Positions 6,101-8,142 of a stretch of 8,142 bases of DNA are shown here, in pieces. Under the pieces are notes generated by a model that was given only the letters and a program-made list of their open reading frames with translations, ran no database searches and was not told the origin of the DNA. Position numbers and translations under genes: made by a program. Numbering within the stretch: the stretch's first letter is position 1; each line of letters starts with the position of its first letter. Source of the DNA: an uncultured Fastidiosipila sp. (GTDB taxonomy: Bacteria; Bacillota; Clostridia; Saccharofermentanales; Fastidiosipilaceae); contig CALLQJ010000089.1 in assembly GCA_938014865.1 (NCBI GenBank), positions 1-8,142 of the forward strand, read 5' to 3'.

Positions 6101-8142
6101 ATCTGCCCGGGTCTCAAATATATTGTCGTTATCAAACCACTTTTTCTCACCTTTTATGGTCAGAAGCTGGTTGTTCCATAATTCTTTGTCGGGCTTGCCG
6201 GTCAGTTCAACGCCGCCCGGCGTTTTCAAAATAATCGAATTTTCAGCATCAAAAGGTATGGACGAATCGCTGACCGTCACAATGATGCCGGGATACGGCA
6301 AGACCGTACCCGCAGGCGCAAATTCTTCAACAATCCAGTACGTTCCGGCCGGAACATTTCGGAAAACAACAATGCCATCGGCGTCTGCTGTCGCTCTGTA
6401 ATAATCGTCTTCAGAACCGTGAACCTTAACCAAGCTTTCATTACCTGCCGGCGGCACTAGATCGTCAGGACTGTATTCTTTTAATACGAAAGTTGCGTAG
6501 GCAAGGGAATCTTTCCCCAATACTTTTTTAAATTTAATATCTCTTAAAATCGTCGGTTTAACGTGAACCGTTGACTCATCCGGCACCCCGTTATGCACCA
6601 TATGTGCCGTATTAGGGACACGACCTTGCGAATCCAGATATTTCTTGGCCGGATCAGTTTGATCAGAATCATGCTTTAATATATTAAAGTTCGGCTTAAC
6701 CTGTGCTCTTAAGACAATACGGATCGTCTTGCCGATATAGGCGGGATCAAGATCATCCTTCTTGGCAATAACTTTTACATTGTTATAAGGATGCTGACCG
6801 ATATTATCAATAGCCCAGTCATCATCGTCCTCAAAAACCCCGTCAGTTTCTTTATCAGACTGGAACGTGTAACTATTTACCACGAAGCAGTCCGGCACTT
6901 CATCCGTAATCGTAATGTCCGTGACTAACGAGCCGTTGATCGTAACGTCAATGGCATATTCGAACTCATCTCCGAGTCTGAGATTATAAGTTTCATGTTT
7001 AAATTCCGTAGGGGGATCTGCACTCAAATTTCCGCGTACCGACTTCACTATCGTCGGTTCTTCGGCCTTGATATTAACGGCTTTTGCTTGCGGAATTTCG
7101 CTTTGATCAACGACCACTTTCAAAGGCTCATCCGCGGGAATCATGCCGCGCTGACGCTCATAGCCTTCGGGCGCAGCCGTTTCCAGGAAATAATATTTAC
7201 CGGTATCTAAATGCTCTACCTCAAGCAGCGCCTCACCTGAAGCTATGCCTTTGACCGTAAATTCACCGATGAAATGATCAGGATCCGGGTCACCCGGTTT
7301 AGTAGGATCCGGGTCACCTTCTACTTTATAAAGGTGGAACTTAGCCTCCTGGCCATCTTTCATATTACTTTCGATGCCATTCTCAGATAACTTTTTAACC
7401 AGACGGATTTTTCCGTTACTGACCTTTGACACCACTTCATTGGAATCTTTTTTATTTTTCGGTTCATTCAGCCATAATGAGGCATTGTTTTTAATCTCGC
7501 CGTTCTTACCGTCTTCAAAAAGTTCGGTCCAGACTTCATCCCAAGATTGTCCGTCACGTCGTTCAACCTTGCCGGAGAAGGTCAAGTTAATATGCTTTGC
7601 ACCCTCAAGATCAGCAAAGTTCAATTTGGTCCAGGTAAATGTATTTCTGTGAACGTCAAATGTACCGCTGACGCTTTCATTTGTATCGTCTTTTGTAGCT
7701 TTGAAGGATTTCTTATCGAATACAATATGTTCATCTGCCGTATCGGATACGACAAGCTGCGTATAAGCTTCAACGGAATCCAGAGGAATCCGGATTCTGT
7801 AGCTTAAGGTCTCATTGATTTTCTCTTGTGCATACGGAGGCATTTCGCCTGTTCCGTATTGTTTAAATTCGCCGTTTCCTTCACCCTTAAGAAATTTTTC
7901 AGGTTTGGGCGGCTCCGGGCGTTCATTGATTGCATCGAAGGTATAAAGAGAAGAATTAGAAGTATTTGCCTCGGTAGGCCCTTCAATACTTACTTTGCCT
8001 TCACTGCTGACCGTAATTTTCCACTCATTCTTAGGATCCAATACATAGCCTTCAGGAGCAGTTATTTCCTTTAGAGTATAATTGCGGTTCGGACGAAGGT
8101 CCTCGATAAGGATTTGTCCTTCATCATTACTACGCAACAGTC
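1..8142 (-). CDS. Giant multidomain isopeptide-forming surface adhesin / stalk protein, internal fragment (both ends missing)
   Basis: The reverse strand reads through all 2713 complete codons without a stop. My residue-by-residue translation ends exactly in frame at position 2, so there is no indel. The protein is acidic and rich in Asp, Glu, Lys, Thr and Val, with only two cysteines (residues 418 and 865) and no hydrophobic stretch long enough for a membrane segment. It consists of about 20 Ig-like modules: SpaA/Cna_B domains with E-box motifs such as LKEIRTPEGY, LQEVAAPDGY, FLETAAPEGY and FVKEVIPEGY, and D2-type domains starting with PEKTV-like motifs and ending with IPNxA-like motifs. Known family members are secreted, sortase-anchored adhesins or pilin-like proteins stabilised by Lys-Asn isopeptide bonds. 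I infer a wall-anchored stalk or adhesin. The signal peptide, any tip domain and the sorting signal must lie outside the window. The ligand cannot be inferred. Confidence 0.96.
182..487 (-). other. Module 19: compact Cna_B domain
   Basis: Residues 2552-2653. ISVTKTWVGE (Lys2560), SITVYVVEA, WSYTFTDLPKYD, FVKEVIPEGY (Glu2626) and VTIENTED (Asn2649) form a canonical Cna_B domain. It lies between the two related D2 modules and belongs to the putative 248-codon repeat unit. Confidence 0.92.
488..916 (-). other. Module 18: D2-type isopeptide domain
   Basis: Residues 2409-2551. Lys2412 (PEKTVDKPV), Asp2448 (GLTLKDQLEEVL) and Asn2527 (TVPNKAEL) are conserved. Its first part is closely similar to module 20 at both DNA and protein level, indicating a duplication. 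Confidence 0.9.
745..916 (-). repeat. Long repeat copy B, partner at 1-172
   Basis: This copy encodes the first part of module 18. Synonymous positions are shared within the identical blocks, so the match is more than protein-level conservation of the fold. The interval between copies holds one Cna_B module plus the rest of one D2 module. Confidence 0.9.
917..1231 (-). other. Module 17: compact SpaA-type domain
   Basis: Residues 2304-2408. ISIRKYLKDK (Lys2311), VSINDLLPGQYKL, the E-box LKEIRTPEGY (Glu2373) and FDIVNVMTP (Asn2404) give a complete triad. At about 105 residues it is the shortest complete SpaA module here. Confidence 0.9.
1232..1684 (-). other. Module 16: D2-type isopeptide domain (third of three)
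   Basis: Residues 2153-2303. Lys2160 (DIEKTVGE), Asp2204 (SLTISDTISDVL) and Asn2282 (ELINEAKI) are in register. The segment LLSKYAGKEIVLTIRTKIKPDA is typical of streptococcal-style adhesin D2 repeats. Confidence 0.88.
1685..2173 (-). other. Module 15: D2-type isopeptide domain (second of three)
   Basis: Residues 1990-2152. It begins with the Pro/Glu linker KPEPEKTV (Lys1997), followed by Asp2036 (SFAIVDTLDP) and Asn2132 (KIPNKAYI). Confidence 0.88.
2174..2638 (-). other. Module 14: D2-type isopeptide domain (first of three in a row)
   Basis: Residues 1835-1989. Lys1840 (EPKKTVEG), Asp1878 (SFKIEDSLDELL) and Asn1966 (AVPNDAVV) match the D2 spacing. It starts an uninterrupted run of three D2 modules. 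Confidence 0.87.
2639..3037 (-). other. Module 13: SpaA-type domain
   Basis: Residues 1702-1834. Motifs in order: VELKKVGVKEG (Lys1708 or Lys1709), NLSGVQFSVSY, TTDQNGEIDIPGLAAG, the E-box LQEVAAPDGY (Glu1766) and LKIKNTEP (Asn1830). All three expected residues are present. A loop at 1797-1820 precedes the last strand. Confidence 0.9.
3038..3484 (-). other. Module 12: Cna_B domain with an insertion
   Basis: Residues 1553-1701. VPFIKVWDDKWDE (Lys1559), RPETITVTLQ, YYVVEESVPGY (Glu1664) and VKITNSID (Asn1697) form the triad. It is about 149 residues long, against 102 for the module at 182-487. The extra residues (about 1587-1640) include the histidine-bearing NPHPHQKK. Confidence 0.88.
3485..3988 (-). 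other. Module 11: extended SpaA-type domain
   Basis: Residues 1385-1552. VVLKKTDDTG (Lys1391 or Lys1392) and LGGASFRLDHYY identify the fold start, and the E-box is divergent (VFSESETPTYYY, Glu1460). The second half (about 1490-1552) is longer than in the other SpaA modules and includes a GHYVNSETGATRDY segment. Asn1549 (KIPNARLV) is only a tentative bond partner. Confidence 0.7.
3989..4606 (-). other. Module 10: long D2-type isopeptide domain
   Basis: Residues 1179-1384. It keeps Lys1184 (DVNKYVRG), Asp1234 (IVIKDVLPRGF) and Asn1362 (YIVNNADL). At about 206 residues it is the longest D2 module in the window; the extra length lies between about residues 1250 and 1325, after the central Asp. 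Confidence 0.82.
4607..4975 (-). other. Module 9: SpaA-type domain
   Basis: Residues 1056-1178. The start VELQKMLKL offers Lys1065. TDAEGKIVIENLPAGTYRFI leads into the E-box ETEAPKSY (Glu1141), and the end EAVNDYVE provides Asn1174. An acidic loop (residues 1107-1113, EDDPDDR with flanking Pro) sits in the middle. Confidence 0.87.
4976..5443 (-). other. Module 8: D2-type isopeptide domain
   Basis: Residues 900-1055. Key residues are Lys903 (EPVKKVEG), Asp942 (IRLIDTVSDGL) and Asn1033 (KIPNEASV). The length of about 156 residues is ordinary for the D2 modules of this protein. Confidence 0.85.
5444..5800 (-). other. Module 7: SpaA-type domain
   Basis: Residues 781-899. It starts NLRIYKTEGD (Lys788), continues PLSGISFIL and TTDAEGYARFNDLPRG, and has Glu837 in the modified E-box FRLYEKADEG. 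The closing strand TYIQLNHDN gives Asn892 as candidate partner. A loop at 866-884, rich in Pro, Glu, Ser and Ala and just after Cys865, separates the last strands. Confidence 0.85.
5801..6181 (-). other. Module 6: Cna_B domain
   Basis: Residues 654-780. This is a textbook Cna_B pattern: IKGEKKWFDNDN (Lys666), then EITVQLWRKDG, then YYVKEKLGD (Glu748) and the closing strand IDIENRL (Asn777). Lys666, Glu748 and Asn777 are the expected isopeptide triad. Confidence 0.9.
6182..6550 (-). other. Module 5: SpaA-type domain, Asn partner not evident
   Basis: Residues 531-653. The start IKFKKVLG supplies Lys538 or Lys539. The motif ADGIVVFRNVPAGTYWIVEE carries the E-box Glu605 or Glu606, followed by FAPAG. 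The final strand reads SIILKTPGG, where SpaA domains normally place an Asn before a polar residue, so the cross-link may be absent or use a shifted residue. Confidence 0.8.
6551..7057 (-). other. Module 4: D2-type isopeptide domain
   Basis: Residues 362-530. The key positions are Lys366 (TIVKSVRG), Asp413 (ITITDEVPD) and Asn510 (RVPNTAHM). Between them is an acidic loop with a run of four Asp (residues 438-441). One of the protein's two cysteines, Cys418, follows the catalytic-type Asp. Confidence 0.8.
7058..7414 (-). other. Module 3: SpaA-type domain with a GDPDP repeat insert
   Basis: Residues 243-361. It begins KIRLVKKL (Lys249 or Lys250). The E-box is FLETAAPEGY with Glu320, and the last strand AVNIKAEE gives a candidate Asn356. 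A loop at residues 275-288 holds two copies of GDPDP and is probably a flexible insertion between strands. Confidence 0.85.
7280..7318 (-). repeat. Short in-frame tandem repeat encoding GDPDP
   Basis: The 15 bases at 7280-7294 recur exactly at 7304-7318, a period of 24 bases or 8 codons. The repeat encodes GDPDPTKP followed by GDPDPDHF within a loop of module 3. It looks like a small in-frame expansion that leaves the fold intact. Confidence 0.9.
7415..7912 (-). other. Module 2: D2-type isopeptide domain
   Basis: Residues 77-242. It opens with KPEKFLKG (Lys82), has the strand QLVVSDTAD with Asp133, and closes with IKNNASL (Asn218), the Lys/Asp/Asn spacing shared by all D2 modules here. Residues around 190-215 carry an extra, charged and Trp-containing segment (W200, W204) that the shorter D2 modules lack. 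Confidence 0.75.
7913..8142 (-). other. Module 1: SpaA-type domain, C-terminal part
   Basis: Residues 1-76. The E-box reads TLKEITAPEGY with the catalytic-type Glu at residue 25. The closing strand FDAINERP supplies a candidate isopeptide Asn at residue 72. The bond-forming Lys would lie beyond the window edge. A proline-rich linker (PEPPKP) follows. Confidence 0.85.

Noticed and set aside
6887..6889. Cys418 and Cys865 as a possible disulfide pair
   Set aside because: They lie in different modules (4 and 7) more than 440 residues apart, so an intramolecular disulfide in an extended stalk is unlikely.
7280..7318. Possible CRISPR-like or regulatory repeat
   Set aside because: There are only two copies of 15 bases with a 9-base gap, in coding frame and encoding GDPDP. 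It is a protein loop repeat.
1..8142. Promoters, terminators, attachment sites, RNA genes or insertion sequences
   Set aside because: Every base belongs to the open minus frame with recognisable protein modules throughout. I saw no inverted repeats, U-tracts or tRNA-like stretches that would argue for any of these.

Overview
The window is a single internal slice of one giant gene. The minus strand is open from end to end (2713 complete codons, from the codon at 8138-8140 down to the codon at 2-4) with no stop, no credible start, no intergenic gap and no frameshift. The product is a very large cell-surface protein built almost entirely of immunoglobulin-like domains of the kinds that form internal Lys-Asn isopeptide bonds: SpaA/Cna_B-type domains and 'fimbrial isopeptide formation D2'-type domains. 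Residue numbers below count from the first complete codon (8138-8140 = residue 1). The true N-terminus lies beyond position 8142 and the true C-terminus beyond position 1, so neither the signal peptide nor any LPXTG sorting signal is visible.

Organism: proteins of this type are typical of Gram-positive bacteria, mainly Bacillota and some Actinomycetota. Moderate base composition and mixed Arg codon use (AGA, CGC, CGT) suggest a Bacillota member, perhaps an anaerobic commensal. This is inference; nothing in the window fixes a genus.

Layout in protein order (from high to low coordinates): SpaA (partial), D2, SpaA, D2, SpaA, Cna_B; then SpaA, D2, SpaA, D2, SpaA, Cna_B; then SpaA, D2, D2, D2, SpaA, D2, Cna_B, D2 (partial). 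The same six-domain order therefore occurs twice in succession (residues 1-780 and 781-1701) before the pattern changes. All eight complete D2 domains keep a Lys near the start, an Asp after a beta strand in the middle, and an Asn-x-Ala near the end. The Cna_B domains keep Lys/Glu/Asn. Most SpaA domains keep the Lys and the E-box Glu, and one or two lack a clear Asn partner.

Inferred role: a long, stiff, protease-resistant stalk that holds an adhesive tip away from the cell wall, with each domain covalently locked. Near the low-coordinate end the first 172 bases match 745-916 without gaps (126/172 by hand count, including a 32-base identical block), which points to duplication of a Cna_B+D2 unit of 248 codons. 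The window contains no RNA genes, mobile elements, CRISPR arrays, promoters or terminators that I can support.
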